DNA from: an uncultured Gammaproteobacteria bacterium
GTDB taxonomy: Bacteria > Pseudomonadota > Gammaproteobacteria > Steroidobacterales > UBA11654
Assembly: GCA_937801655.1 (NCBI GenBank)
Contig: CALMWC010000016.1
Coordinates: 1 to 64,000 of the forward strand
Direction: 5' to 3'
Length of the DNA: 64,000 nucleotides
This document shows positions 11,394-21,319 of this stretch, one piece after another. A model generated the notes under the pieces. It had not been told where the DNA came from. It saw only the letters and a list, made by a program, of their open reading frames with translations, and ran no database searches. The translations under genes were made by a program, and so were the position numbers. The stretch's first letter is position 1, and each line of letters opens with the position of its first letter.

Positions 11394-11672
11394 TATAGTT
11401 CTTCGTTAAATATTAGATTATTTAATTATGATAATCTATAAACGCTAGATAAATTGAATAAATCTAGAGAATGTCATTAATGACAAGAATTTTTTAAACA
11501 AAGACAAATAGGAAAATTAGATAGATCATCTTTGTTGGTAGACAAACAGTTTTAAGTAGTAAATTAATTAAAGTAAGAGAAAAAAACTTAATCTTAGCAT
11601 TAAATTCTAATGCTAAAATCCAATAGGATCATTTGAATACATCTATCTAGTTGCCTAAAAAAAGAGGTAACA
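11394..11672 (+). promoter_or_regulatory. rne upstream region: extended -10-like element and structured 5' leader
   Basis: TGCTATAGT at 11391-11399 (extended -10-like). Inverted repeats downstream: tagatta/taatcta (11414-11438), ctagat/atctag (11445-11467), palindrome gtcattaatgac (11473-11484), ttagcatta/taatgctaa (11594-11616). Confidence 0.45.
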
Positions 11673-13981
11673 ATGAAAAGAATACTTATAAATGCAACTC
11701 AAAAAGAAGAGTTGCGGGTTGCAATGGTGGATGGCCAAAAGCTCTATGATTTAGACATAGAGATTGCATCAAAAAAACAAAAGAAAAATAATATCTATAA
11801 AGGCACTATCACAAGAGTAGAGCCAAGCTTAGATTCTGTATTTGTTGATTTTGGATCAGGAAGAAATGGTTTTCTTCCAGTTCGTGAGATATCAAAAGAA
11901 TATTTTCTCACAGAACCTGTCCCTGGTGAAAAGCAAAATATTAAAAAGCTTTTGCAAGAAGGACAAGAAATAGTCATACAAGTCGTTAAAGAAGAAAGAG
12001 GCAATAAAGGAGCAGCATTAACTACTTTCCTAAGTTTAGCAGGAAGATTTGTGGTCCTTATGCCAAATAGTCCAAAAGGTGGTGGTGTTTCAAGAAAAAT
12101 AATAGGTAAGGATAGAGCTCAAACCCTTGCAAGCTTAGGCAATATAGAAATTCCAAAAGATGTCAGTATGATCATAAGAACTGCTGGAGTAGGAAGAGAT
12201 GATATTGAGCTGCAATGGGATTTAAACTATCTCATGGAAATATGGAATTCTATCAAAGAATTAGCAATAAAAACTGAAAGCCCTGCCCTAATATTTCAAG
12301 AAAATAATCTTATTGTAAGAGCTATGAGAGATCATTTGGATGATGATATTGGAGAAATCATTATTGATGATGAAGCAACATACAAAGATGCAAGAAAATA
12401 TATTAAACAAATAACGCCTAAGTACCTAAGGAAACTAAAATCCTATAAAGATACAACTCCTTTATTCACAAAATTTCAAATTGAGAATCAAATTGAATCC
12501 GCATACGCAAATGAAGTGATTCTTCCATCTGGTGGAACTGTTGTGATTGATTTCACAGAAGCATTGGTTTCTATTGATATTAACTCAGGAAAAGCTACAA
12601 AATTAGCTGATATAGAAGCAACAGCCCTTCAGACAAACATAGAAGCTGCTGAAGAAATTGCTAGACAATGTAGATTAAGAGATATGGGAGGCCTACTTGT
12701 TATTGATTTTATAGATATGAGGCAATATAAAAACCAAAAGACAGTTGTAAACACCTTAAGATCTGCTGTGAAACAAGATCGTGCAAGAATATCTATAGGA
12801 AGTGTTTCAAAATTTGGTTTAGTTGAAATGTCCAGACAAAGGCTAAGACCTTCATTGGGAGATTCTGCTTATAGAATTTGCTCTAATTGTAGCGGTGTTG
12901 GCAAAGTAAGAAGCACTGAGTCATTAGCACTTTCAGTATTAAGATTGGTGGGCGAAGAAGCTAGGAAAGAAAACACAGAGAGTGTAGTCGCTGATATTCC
13001 TTCAGATGCTGCAACCTATCTGTTAAATGAAAAAAAAGAATGGATTAAAGCAATAGAAGAAAGAGAGGGAATTAGTGTTGTATTGATGTCTAATACTGAA
13101 CTCTCTAGTGCAAATTTCTCACTCAAAAGAGTAAGAAAAGATGAGGATAAATTACCTGAAAATAAAAAAGCTACTTTTAAACTTATGGGGAGTGCAAATA
13201 ACTCTCATCAGAATTCAACTAAAACTCATCAGAACAATAATAACAGTCAGACTCTCGATTCTGAGTACCCTCCATTAACAGCATGGGATGTTGATGGAAT
13301 AAAAAGTCCTAACATTATAGATCGTTTAAAATTTTGGATGTCTTCCACTAGCAGAAATAAAGTTACAAAGAAGAAGAAAGCGAACCCAAAAAGAAATACG
13401 AGAAACTCAAAAATACATAATAAAACTAAATCAAGATCAAATGTAAGAAGACAATCAGCATCAAAAAATAATCCTAAAAGGAAAAAAGCCCCGACTAAGA
13501 AAAATAATAACAAGGCTCCTGTGAAGAAAGCTGATAATAAAGCTCAAATAAAAGATAATAACAAAGCTCCTGTGAAGAAAGCTGATAATAAAGCTCCAAT
13601 TAATAAGACTAATAACAAAGCTCCTGTGAAGAAAGCTGATAATAAAGCCCCGACTAAGAAAAATAATAATAAGGCTCCTGTGAAGAAAGCTGATAATAAA
13701 GCTCCAATTAAGAAGACTAATAACAAAGCTCCTGTGAAGAAAGCTGATAATAAAGCCCCGACTAAGAAAAATAATAACAAAGCTCCTGTAAGAAAGCTGA
13801 TAATAAAGCTCCAATTAATAAGACTAATAACAAAGCTCCTGTGAAGAAAGCTGATAATAAAGCTAATAATAAGGTAGCTAAAAAAATTACAGAGCAAAAA
13901 GGGAAGTCTTTACCAAAAAATAACGATGCAGATAATCAAAGAGTATTGCCTTGGGAAGACATCATTCCTCCGAAATCATAA
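11673..13981 (+). CDS. rne: Ribonuclease E (C-terminal tail carries a 1-nt frameshift near 13789; intact ORF ends at 13844)
   Basis: S1 domain, 'VDFGSGRNGFLP', 'VSIDINSGKAT', 'LLVIDFIDM', Zn-link-like 'CSNCSGVGKVRSTESLALSVLRL', Lys/Asn/Ala repeats. Restoring one base in the repeat continues the frame to ...NQRVLPWEDIIPPKS* ending at 13981. Confidence 0.9.
13500..13866 (+). repeat. 54-nt coding tandem repeat in rne (NNKAPVKKADNKAP[I/T][N/K]K[T/N])
   Basis: About seven copies of aataacaaagctcctgtgaagaaagctgataataaagcyyc...; units alternate I-type and T-type, giving a 108-nt higher-order period. Confidence 0.95.
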
Positions 13982-14468
13982 TTTTTTCTTCAATGTAATC
14001 TAACAAGCCGTCACTAGCCTCATCAAGAAGATCTAAAACTAACTCGAAACCATTGGTCTTTCCATAATACGGATCTGGTACTTCAGTCCATTCAGCTTGT
14101 TTTGAAAAGTCTAAAAAAAGAAGCAGTTTTTCTTTATCTTTATGATTCATCATTGATTCAATTTGAGAAAAATTCATTTCATCCATTGCTAGAATAAGGT
14201 TAAATTTAGAAAAATCAGATCTATTAATAACTCTGGATCTTTGCGAAGAGAGATCAATACCTCTTTTTAAAGCTGCCTCTTGAGATCTCTTATCTGGCTG
14301 CTGCCCATGGTGATAATCGTGTGTACCGCAAGAATCAACAAAAATGATATCGCTTAACTTTCTTTGTGTTATTTTATGTCTAAAAATACCTTCAGCTGTT
14401 GGCGAACGACATATGTTTCCCATGCAAACAAATAAAACCTTAAATTTATAACCTTTTTCTGAAATCAT
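13962..14468 (-). CDS. Low-molecular-weight protein tyrosine phosphatase
   Basis: 'VLFVCMGNICRSPTAEG' P-loop and 'VPDPYYG'. Confidence 0.93.
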   Translation of the reverse strand: MISEKGYKFKVLFVCMGNICRSPTAEGIFRHKITQRKLSDIIFVDSCGTHDYHHGQQPDKRSQEAALKRGIDLSSQRSRVINRSDFSKFNLILAMDEMNFSQIESMMNHKDKEKLLLFLDFSKQAEWTEVPDPYYGKTNGFELVLDLLDEASDGLLDYIEEKIMISEE

Positions 14469-14469
14469 A

Positions 14470-15204
14470 TTAAAATGATCTAAATATTCTGCGAACTGTT
14501 TCTAAATCATACTGTGTATCAACATCTGGACCAGGGATTGTATCTGCTTCATCAACGATAATATTAATACCTAAGTCAAAGGCTCTTAGTTGTTCTAGCT
14601 TATACTTTATTTCAGTTTTAGAAGGCTCTCCATTACTGAATACCTTAAGAGAATTAGCAGTGTATGCATAGATGCCAATATGTCTCCAAAATTTCTGTAA
14701 CTTATTTTCACTATGCACGGTGCGTTTAAAAGAAATTGCTTTTTTTGTTTCGCAAATAAAGTCAACCTTAACAACATTAGGATCTTCTATGTCTTTTTCC
14801 TCTAAAATAAGTGTTGCAAGTGTTGCAATACATAAGCCAGAAGTCTCAACAATCATATTAGCAAGCTGATCTATATTCTCATGAGGCATCAAAGGATTAT
14901 CGCCTTGGAGGTTTACAATTACTTGATCATCAACCCAATTCTCATAATTCGCAATCTCATTAATACGGTCTGTGCCTGACTGGTGATTCGAATCTGTCAT
15001 TATTGTTTTGGCATTAAAACCTTTAGTAATGTCCATAATAATTTGACTATCTGTAGCAATAATTACCTCTTTAGCTGTCGATCTTATAGCCGCATCATAA
15101 ACTCTTTGAATTAAGGGTTTTCCTTCAATATCAACCAAAGGTTTGCCAGGTAGTCTTATTGACTCATACCTAGCTGGAATAACAATTACATAATCTAAAC
15201 TCAT
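14470..15204 (-). CDS. kdsB: 3-deoxy-manno-octulosonate cytidylyltransferase
   Basis: 'VIPARYESIRLPGKPLVDIEGKPLIQRVYDAA', 'GTDRINE', 'VNLQGDNPLM'. Confidence 0.95.
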   Translation of the reverse strand: MSLDYVIVIPARYESIRLPGKPLVDIEGKPLIQRVYDAAIRSTAKEVIIATDSQIIMDITKGFNAKTIMTDSNHQSGTDRINEIANYENWVDDQVIVNLQGDNPLMPHENIDQLANMIVETSGLCIATLATLILEEKDIEDPNVVKVDFICETKKAISFKRTVHSENKLQKFWRHIGIYAYTANSLKVFSNGEPSKTEIKYKLEQLRAFDLGINIIVDEADTIPGPDVDTQYDLETVRRIFRSF

Positions 15205-16226
15205 GATTTATTCTCAATAACCTCATTAAGAAGTGAGTCAATCTTAGACCCATCCTTTATTTCTAATTTAGGATCCAGAAGCCATGTGTTATCTTCCACC
15301 CTTCCTTGATACTTGACATAATCCTTGGGAGTTATGAATAAAGGAATCGTTTTGATATTTTGAATCGTACCTAAATCAATCTCTCCATGATCCTCAGTTA
15401 TGACTGGTATTATTTTTAGTCCTTCTCTTTTGAGTTCTGAATATAATTTCTCTGGATTGCCTATACCTGCTAGGACCTGAACTTCTGTATCTGAAAATTC
15501 AATAATTGGCCTCACTTGATTCCCATTTATTTCTCTTACTTCATCATTGATTAACTTAAAATACTCAATTTGATAATTTGACAATAGAGGTTCTTCTTTT
15601 ATTGATTCTTGTGAACCATTAACCATTAATAAATCAACTGAAGAGATTCTTGCAACATGTTCTCTAAGCGGACCAGCAGGTAACATCATATTATTTCCGA
15701 ATAACCGAGTTCCATCGATGACTAATATTTCTAAGTCTCTATCCAGAGCATAGTGTTGCAAACCATCATCAGAAATAATGACATCAACGCCCTTCTCTTT
15801 TAAGAGCTTTGCAGCTTTTATCTTATTCTTACATACACAAACCATTGCTTTAGATTCCTGAGCTAAATAGACAGCCTCATCTCCGTATTGAGTAGCAGAA
15901 TGATCCGAATTGATAATAATTGGCTCCTGTCTCTTCTTATTGCCCTTGTAGCCTCGTGAAATGATTCCAACTTTCTGATTCTTTTTACTCAACTCTTCAC
16001 TCAACCAAAGTGTAATAGGTGTTTTACCTGTGCCACCAATTGAAATATTACCAACGATAATTACTGGAATACCTACATTGATTATCTTAAGAAAACCACT
16101 TTCATATAAGAATCTTCTTAAATAGACTATGCATCGATAAAATACAGATAATATCCTTAAGATTATTGGCGGCCTTAATCCCTCATACCAAATAGAATTT
16201 AGAAATTTATGACTAAACTTTCTCAT
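15201..16226 (-). CDS. lpxK: Tetraacyldisaccharide 4'-kinase
   Basis: 'VGNISIGGTGKTPITLWL', 'ISRGYKG', 'DDGLQHYALDRDLEILVIDG'. Confidence 0.95.
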   Translation of the reverse strand: MRKFSHKFLNSIWYEGLRPPIILRILSVFYRCIVYLRRFLYESGFLKIINVGIPVIIVGNISIGGTGKTPITLWLSEELSKKNQKVGIISRGYKGNKKRQEPIIINSDHSATQYGDEAVYLAQESKAMVCVCKNKIKAAKLLKEKGVDVIISDDGLQHYALDRDLEILVIDGTRLFGNNMMLPAGPLREHVARISSVDLLMVNGSQESIKEEPLLSNYQIEYFKLINDEVREINGNQVRPIIEFSDTEVQVLAGIGNPEKLYSELKREGLKIIPVITEDHGEIDLGTIQNIKTIPLFITPKDYVKYQGRVEDNTWLLDPKLEIKDGSKIDSLLNEVIENKS

Positions 16227-17955
16227 TAAACTGTAATTTATGAAGTAGTGCGTACTCTGAATTATTTCTGATCAATTCATCATGAGTCCCTATCTCCACA
16301 ATCTCTCCTTCAGAGAGCACACATATTCGATCTGCTTTTTCAATTGTGGAAAGACGATGAGCAATAACCAGTGTTGTCCTATTTTTCATTAGATTCTCTA
16401 GTGCTTCCTGAATGTATTTTTCTGATTCTGAATCCAAAGATGATGTAGCCTCATCAAGAATCAGTATTGGTGTATTTTTTAGTAATGCTCTAGCAATAGC
16501 TATTCTTTGTCTTTGACCGCCAGACAAAAGGACACCTTGGTCCCCTACTTTTGTTTCGAGCCCATGAGGTAGTTTTTCTATAAATTCATCTAAGTGGGCA
16601 GCACTGATTGCTTTATCTATTGCTTCGCTAGAATAATCCCCATAAGCAATATTATTCATAATTGTGTCATTAAAGAGTGTAACCTCTTGCGTCACTACAC
16701 TGATGTTAGCCCTTAATGAGGAAAGTGAATATTCTTCTATACTTTGATGATCAATAGCTAGAAAACCACTAGAGATGTCATAGAATCTTGGTAAAAGATT
16801 AACCAATGTAGTTTTACCACTTCCTGATTTACCTACAATTGCCACAGTTTCTCCAGACTTAATACTTAAATTAATATTTTTGAGTGTTGACCCATATTGT
16901 GGATCATATGAGAAGGTTATATCTCTAAATTCAATTGAACCTTTTAGAATTCCAGCTTCTTGATGCCCAATATCTTGTTCATTATTTTCATCAATTAATA
17001 TAAATATACTTGATGCGGCTGCAACTCCTTTCTGAATCATAGCATTAACATTGGTCAATCTTTTTAGTGGCGTCATCAATAAAACCATTGCTGTAATAAA
17101 ACCACTGAAGTCCCCCACACTCATGGTATTTTTTACCTCATCTGTTGTTGCCACAAAAACTACACCCGCTACTCCGAGTGATGCTATAAAAATAGTTAAA
17201 GCATCGCCGATAGCCTTAGTTGATAAAAGCTTAGTGTTATGCTTTCTATTATTTTCATTAATGACTGAAAATTTCTCATTTTCAAAATCTTGTCCATTGA
17301 AAATTTTTATAATTCTATGATTCTGTAATGTTTCCTTGATGGCATGTGTAACATCGCCCATGGAATCTTGGATTCTTTCGCTATACCTTCTAAATAACTT
17401 GCTCAAAGATCTAACAAGTAAAGCAATGATAGGTGCTGCCAAAAAAATGACTTTTGCTAATGTAGGGCTGAGGTAAATCATATAGATAGTAAGAACGATG
17501 ATAGTCAATGTATCTCTAATAAGAATCGTAATAATATTAGATGTTGATTCAGCAACTTGCTCTATGTTAAACGTGACTTTTGAAAGCAGCTCTGCATTTG
17601 ATTTTCTATCTAAAAATATTGTTGGCAGATATAAAAATTTATTATATATTTCAGCTCTTAGTGATTTAATAACCTGTCTACCAATCCAGGCAATATTATA
17701 AGTTGAGAAAAATCCAGAAAGACCTCTAATAAAAAAAATAAAAATAACAATTAAAGGTAAATAACCCTTAATTTGATCTATACTTTTCGAGTTTTCTGTA
17801 CCAGCGAAGCTATCGGTTAATGTTTTAATTAAAAAAGCAAAACCAGTATCTGTGATAGCAAATATTAGCATGGCTAGTGCTCCGAAACTAAACATGAGCC
17901 AGTAATGAGATGCGTACCTCAATAATCTTAAATAAGTTTTCAAACCATCATTCAT
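16213..17955 (-). CDS. msbA: Lipid A export ABC transporter MsbA
   Basis: ABC exporter, 'VGKSGSGKTTLVNLLPRFYD', 'LLSGGQRQRIAIARALLKN'; directly upstream of lpxK. Confidence 0.92.
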   Translation of the reverse strand: MNDGLKTYLRLLRYASHYWLMFSFGALAMLIFAITDTGFAFLIKTLTDSFAGTENSKSIDQIKGYLPLIVIFIFFIRGLSGFFSTYNIAWIGRQVIKSLRAEIYNKFLYLPTIFLDRKSNAELLSKVTFNIEQVAESTSNIITILIRDTLTIIVLTIYMIYLSPTLAKVIFLAAPIIALLVRSLSKLFRRYSERIQDSMGDVTHAIKETLQNHRIIKIFNGQDFENEKFSVINENNRKHNTKLLSTKAIGDALTIFIASLGVAGVVFVATTDEVKNTMSVGDFSGFITAMVLLMTPLKRLTNVNAMIQKGVAAASSIFILIDENNEQDIGHQEAGILKGSIEFRDITFSYDPQYGSTLKNINLSIKSGETVAIVGKSGSGKTTLVNLLPRFYDISSGFLAIDHQSIEEYSLSSLRANISVVTQEVTLFNDTIMNNIAYGDYSSEAIDKAISAAHLDEFIEKLPHGLETKVGDQGVLLSGGQRQRIAIARALLKNTPILILDEATSSLDSESEKYIQEALENLMKNRTTLVIAHRLSTIEKADRICVLSEGEIVEIGTHDELIRNNSEYALLHKLQFNEKV

Positions 17956-18045
17956 GTCAAAATATTATACGCTACTTTGGTGCCCTAGAAGCTTTTCTAA
18001 ATATGAGGTAATTATGAAGATTATCCAAGTCTTTTTTAGTAATAA

Positions 18046-18726
18046 TTATATATATTTTAACTTGCCTAAACGTAATTCAATGACAGTATCTAGTTTTTTA
18101 GCTAACTGCTGATTATGTGTTACAACAATTAGAGCAGACCCTGAGGTCTCATTCAGTTCAAGCAGACATTCAAAAACAGATTCTGCAGTTTCTGGATCAA
18201 GGTTACCCGTTGGTTCATCAGCTAAAATAATATTGGGTTTCCCAATCATTGCTCTAGCAACAGCAACTCTTTGACATTCTCCACCAGAAAGCTCTGAGGG
18301 CCTGTGATCAAGTCTCTCACTAAGACCTATTGCTGATAACAATATTCCAGCCGCTTTCTTTGCCTTTGAGATCCCTATTCTCCTCACAAGGAGTGGCATC
18401 ATTGTATTCTCAAGTGCAGTGAATTCAGCAATAAGATGATGAAATTGATAAATGAAACCAAAGTATTCATTTCTCAATTTACTTGTGGCTTTATCAGATA
18501 AGGTAGATGTATCACTGCCATCTATCTTAATGTTTCCAGAGTTAGCTTGATCCAGCATGCCAATAATTTGAAGCAAAGTAGTTTTTCCACTTCCCGATGG
18601 TCCAATAATTCCTATCGTCTGTTTTTCATGAATATTTAAATCAATGCCATCAAGAACTTTTATTAACTCAGAACCCTTGTTAAATACTTTCTTAATATCC
18701 TTTAGTTCTAATAACACTTTTTGCAT
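18046..18726 (-). CDS. lolD: Lipoprotein-releasing ABC transporter ATPase LolD
   Basis: 'IGPSGSGKTTLLQIIGMLDQANSG', 'ELSGGECQRVAVARAMI'; next to two LolC/E-type permeases. Confidence 0.92.
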   Translation of the reverse strand: MQKVLLELKDIKKVFNKGSELIKVLDGIDLNIHEKQTIGIIGPSGSGKTTLLQIIGMLDQANSGNIKIDGSDTSTLSDKATSKLRNEYFGFIYQFHHLIAEFTALENTMMPLLVRRIGISKAKKAAGILLSAIGLSERLDHRPSELSGGECQRVAVARAMIGKPNIILADEPTGNLDPETAESVFECLLELNETSGSALIVVTHNQQLAKKLDTVIELRLGKLKYI

Positions 18727-18728
18727 AT

Positions 18729-19979
18729 CTAGTTGTCCATTTTTAATAGTACTGCAGGATTTAGTTTAGATGCTCTATAGGATGGCACCAATGATGAAAT
18801 AACTGAAAGAAATAGAACTACTGTGAATATCATCAGAACCTCCAACCAATCAATTCTTGTAGGTATCTCATTCAGAAAATATATTTCTGCTTGATACAAG
18901 GATACACCAAAGATTTTCTCTATGAATTGAATCAGCACAGTTAAATTAAGAGTAATAACTACACCTAACAATATACCAATGATGGAGCCTATGGTCCCTA
19001 AAACCAAGCCAATTGAAAAAAATATTCTAAAAATACCAGATTGATTCACCCCCATGGTCCTAATAATACCAATGGTAGATCTTCTCTGTCTGATCATCAT
19101 GATGAGTGTCGAAACAATGTTAAATGAGGCAACACAAAGAATAATAAGTAGCACCATAAATATTATTTTTTTTGTTAACTCCAGGGATCTAAAGAAATTA
19201 GGATTTTGTTTTGACCAATCACTAACTAAGAAGCCTCCATTGGCTTCCAATGCAATATCCCTTATTTCATATCTAGCTATATCAGGATTATTAAATTCAA
19301 TGTCATACCCGTCTATTTGATTCTTTAATTGAAGAAATATTTGTGCATCAAGAATATTTATTAGAACCAGATTTTGATCGAAACTAAAGATACCCGATTG
19401 AAATATTCCACTGACATTGAATTTTTTTAATCTGGGCAATCTCCCAAAAGGAGTCAAGGCATTATCTTGAGTCATTAATGTAATGGTATCTCCCATTTTG
19501 ACATTCAATTGCTCCGCAAGACCACTGCCTATAACAACATTATAATTTCCTTTTTTCAAAGTATAGAAGTCGCCTTCTGTAATTAGATTAGAGACTTTCT
19601 TTGACAGACCATTTTCAACTGGAGAAATAGCCTTTAACTGTACAGCGGAAAACTGATTGTCACCAATTACTATGATTTCGCGATTAATAAACACTGAATA
19701 AGACTTAACTTTGGAATTATTATTGAGAACCAAAGGTAATGTTTCCTTATCTTGAGAACCTTGAGCATAAGTAATAGAAGCATGGGGTAATAAATTTAAT
19801 ATTCTCTCTTTTACCTCAATCTGAAAACCATTCATCACTGACATTACAGTTATAATAACTGCAACACCTAAACTAATGCCCAACATACTGAAAATAGATG
19901 CATTGGATAGAATAAATGCTCCAGATTTTGCTTTCATAAATGATTTTAAAACTGCGTATTCATATCCTTTATTGATCAT
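18729..19979 (-). CDS. LolC/LolE-family permease
   Basis: 416 aa, MacB-like periplasmic domain plus FtsX-like TM region; 'LGISLGVAVIITVMSVMNGFQIEVKERIL'. Confidence 0.88.
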   Translation of the reverse strand: MINKGYEYAVLKSFMKAKSGAFILSNASIFSMLGISLGVAVIITVMSVMNGFQIEVKERILNLLPHASITYAQGSQDKETLPLVLNNNSKVKSYSVFINREIIVIGDNQFSAVQLKAISPVENGLSKKVSNLITEGDFYTLKKGNYNVVIGSGLAEQLNVKMGDTITLMTQDNALTPFGRLPRLKKFNVSGIFQSGIFSFDQNLVLINILDAQIFLQLKNQIDGYDIEFNNPDIARYEIRDIALEANGGFLVSDWSKQNPNFFRSLELTKKIIFMVLLIILCVASFNIVSTLIMMIRQRRSTIGIIRTMGVNQSGIFRIFFSIGLVLGTIGSIIGILLGVVITLNLTVLIQFIEKIFGVSLYQAEIYFLNEIPTRIDWLEVLMIFTVVLFLSVISSLVPSYRASKLNPAVLLKMDN

Positions 19980-19984
19980 CTTTA

Positions 19985-21211
19985 CTAACCGTTATGAAAA
20001 CGAGTAATGTTTGCTGGATCTTGCTTTCCTGCTTTGATGGAAGGAATTAAACAAGCAAGGATACTCAAAATAATAGCTGAGGAACATATAATAGTAATTT
20101 CATTGGTTTTTATTAGATATGGCATTGAATCAATGTAATAAAGTCCTGATGGAAATAAGTTTAGATTAAATAAATAGTCCAATACTCGTTCTAATTGATC
20201 AAGGTTCAAAAGCGTAGTGATTCCTAACAAACAACCAAAGAAGATGCCAGTAAGAACATTAAGCATTCCTTGAAAAAAGAAAATATGAGAAATGTCCAAT
20301 GAATTAAAACCTATAGTTTTGAGTACTGCAATTTCTTTCTTTTTTGCATCAATAGACATTGAGAGCATTACAATCACATTGAACATGGCTATGATGACAA
20401 TAAGAAACAGTAAGGAGCTCATTGTCATTTTTTCTATGTTGATTGCTCTGAATAGTACTGAATTATCTACAGTCCAATCTGATATCCTATAGTCTTCTCC
20501 ATCAAGCATCATTCTGAGCATAGTTGAGATTCTCTTGGCTTGATAAATATCAAACAAATCGATTGATATTTTCTTTGCAAACTCATTGGACTTGACTAAT
20601 TCATAAGCATCCTCTTCATTTATAAGAATGAGGGATGCATCATACTGTTGCAAACCATAAACCAATATTTCTTTGATTTCAAAAGTCTGATTATTTGAAA
20701 ATGAAACCTTACCTTTTTTACTGATACTAGGAATAGTCAAAGAAATCCTATCGCCCAGTTCAAGATTCATTCTTTGAGCCAAGCCTTGTCCTATAATCAA
20801 TTCTGATCTATCAATAGAATTACTTTTAATTTTCAGCAAAGGATCATTCGTAGGGAGATTAGTGTTAAAACTTTTAACAAGAACAGCTGAGGTTTTTTTA
20901 TTGTATTCAATAAGTCCCTTTACCTGATAATCTTGAGTGACTTTCTTAATTTCTTCAATTTGACCTAAGCGTTCTATTAAATTATCACTAGCAGCTCTGG
21001 ATTCCTTAAAAGAAATAGTAATATGAGAATTAAGTTGTAAGATTCTCTGGTGAATTTCAGATTCAAAACCATTCATAACTGAAAGAATAATAATCACCGC
21101 TGCTATACCAATTGAGATAGCTATTATAGAGCTAAGAGTCACTATGGATATAAAGCGACTTTCTTCTTTTGATCTTAATAACCTATATGCAATAAATAAT
21201 TTATTCCTCAA
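19985..21211 (-). CDS. LolC/LolE-family permease (second copy)
   Basis: 408 aa, 'IAYRLLRSKEESRFISIVTLSSIIAISIGIAAVIIILSVMNGFESEIHQRIL'. Confidence 0.88.
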   Translation of the reverse strand: MRNKLFIAYRLLRSKEESRFISIVTLSSIIAISIGIAAVIIILSVMNGFESEIHQRILQLNSHITISFKESRAASDNLIERLGQIEEIKKVTQDYQVKGLIEYNKKTSAVLVKSFNTNLPTNDPLLKIKSNSIDRSELIIGQGLAQRMNLELGDRISLTIPSISKKGKVSFSNNQTFEIKEILVYGLQQYDASLILINEEDAYELVKSNEFAKKISIDLFDIYQAKRISTMLRMMLDGEDYRISDWTVDNSVLFRAINIEKMTMSSLLFLIVIIAMFNVIVMLSMSIDAKKKEIAVLKTIGFNSLDISHIFFFQGMLNVLTGIFFGCLLGITTLLNLDQLERVLDYLFNLNLFPSGLYYIDSMPYLIKTNEITIICSSAIILSILACLIPSIKAGKQDPANITRFHNG

Positions 21212-21319
21212 AGGTTTACCTCACTATTAGCTGTTATTGAATATCATAATTAGTTTCACAGCAAAGACGAAGAAAAAAAAAATTAATTTATGAAATAATA
21301 CTCTGCTTAATCTCTATCT

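Noticed and set aside
13461-13897. Two overlapping minus-strand ORFs of 117 aa with repetitive IISFLHRSF / ALLSAFFTGALLL sequences
   Set aside because: They are antisense readings of the rne tandem repeat; the repeat lacks stops in several frames. No independent start context or family match.
14983-15000. ttcgaatc resembling a tRNA T-loop
   Set aside because: Lies inside kdsB and no cloverleaf or acceptor stem could be formed. No tRNA was found in any intergenic gap.
18729-21211. Two adjacent LolC/E-like permeases as a possible unusual duplication
   Set aside because: Gammaproteobacteria commonly carry separate lolC and lolE with lolD; this is the expected arrangement.
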